A stretch of DNA of 6,725 nucleotides from COE1 sp964387365. Its GTDB lineage: Bacteria; Bacillota; Clostridia; Lachnospirales; Lachnospiraceae. This document shows, piece after piece, positions 6,656-6,725 of the stretch. Within the stretch, counting starts at the first letter, position 1. Each line of letters opens with the position of its first letter. Location: NCBI GenBank assembly GCA_964387365.1, contig CAYLWP010000150.1, positions 1-6,725 of the forward strand. Direction: 5' to 3'. Both the position numbers and the translations under genes were made by a program. The notes under the pieces were generated by a model. That model was given only the letters and a program-made list of their open reading frames with translations. It was not told the DNA's origin and searched no databases.

Positions 6656-6664
6656 GAAGAATGC

Positions 6665-6724
6665 TTATACTGATGGGGTAAACTTACTGTCGGAAAGTAA
6701 TAGGCAGAATACACCTGTGATCTG
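6665..6724 (-). other. Window-edge open frame, 19 codons then TAA; nature unknown
   Basis: A minus-strand frame enters from the window edge and stops at TAA (6665-6667), reading QITGVFCLLLSDSKFTPSV. Another frame also runs from the edge and stops at 6682-6684. It may be the tail of an upstream gene, or intergenic DNA that happens to be open. The stop lies ten bases before the LytTR -35 box. Nothing in the sequence decides between these. Confidence 0.15.
6668..6693. repeat. Direct repeat TACTGNNGG upstream of the LytTR promoter
   Basis: TACTGATGG (6668-6676) and TACTGTCGG (6685-6693) are direct repeats with a 17-bp period, and the nearer copy lies 12 bases upstream of the -35 box. Paired direct repeats at this place are where LytTR proteins bind for autoregulation, but known LytTR sites are usually spaced about 21-22 bp apart, so the match is imperfect. 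Confidence 0.3.
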
Positions 6725-6725
6725 T

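Noticed and set aside
1..6725. CRISPR array, tRNA, rRNA, insertion sequence or attachment site
   Set aside because: No regularly spaced repeats, tRNA-like folds, transposase reading frame or long terminal inverted repeats were seen.

Overview
The window looks like chromosomal DNA from a gut-type clostridium, most likely of the Lachnospiraceae. This rests on the style of the protein sequences, the AGGAG-type ribosome binding sites, the AT-rich intergenic DNA and the SigA-like promoters. It is an inference from recognition, not from a search. All five clear genes lie on the minus strand, so transcription runs from high to low coordinates.

Reading in that direction, positions 6725-6592 hold a window-edge stretch of unknown content, a pair of short direct repeats and a very good SigA-type promoter (6627-6655). 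Then come four closely packed genes: a stand-alone LytTR DNA-binding regulator (6591-6157), a four-helix DUF3021 membrane protein (6140-5685), a HAD-superfamily phosphatase (5660-4998) and a CPBP-family intramembrane protease with its metal/catalytic motifs intact (4958-4104). The gaps are 16, 24 and 39 bases, no terminator is visible between them, and the ribosome binding site of the DUF3021 gene is fused to the stop codon of the LytTR gene. They could form one transcript. LytTR plus DUF3021 is the layout of a LytTR regulatory system, in which a membrane partner is thought to control the regulator. Both genes are markedly more AT-rich than gltB.

The 370-base region 4103-3734 is the least ordinary part. 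It holds a possible small ORF of 25-34 codons that contains a 12-bp palindrome, and an 11-bp direct repeat (period 17 bp) directly upstream of a near-consensus promoter P1. About 16 bases after the expected P1 start comes a strong intrinsic terminator with a 12-bp stem. Further on are an AT-rich hairpin, a GTTAGTT repeat pair and a second near-consensus promoter P2. P1 transcripts should either end early, giving an RNA of about 60-65 nt, or be antiterminated into gltB. This looks like a regulated leader for nitrogen control, a small RNA, or a terminator shared with the upstream operon.

Positions 3733-1 encode the first 1244 residues of the glutamate synthase large subunit (GltB). The frame is open to the window edge and only the C-terminal beta-helix domain is missing. 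It lacks the ferredoxin-loop insertion, so it should be the NAD(P)H-type alpha subunit, with a gltD partner expected outside the window.
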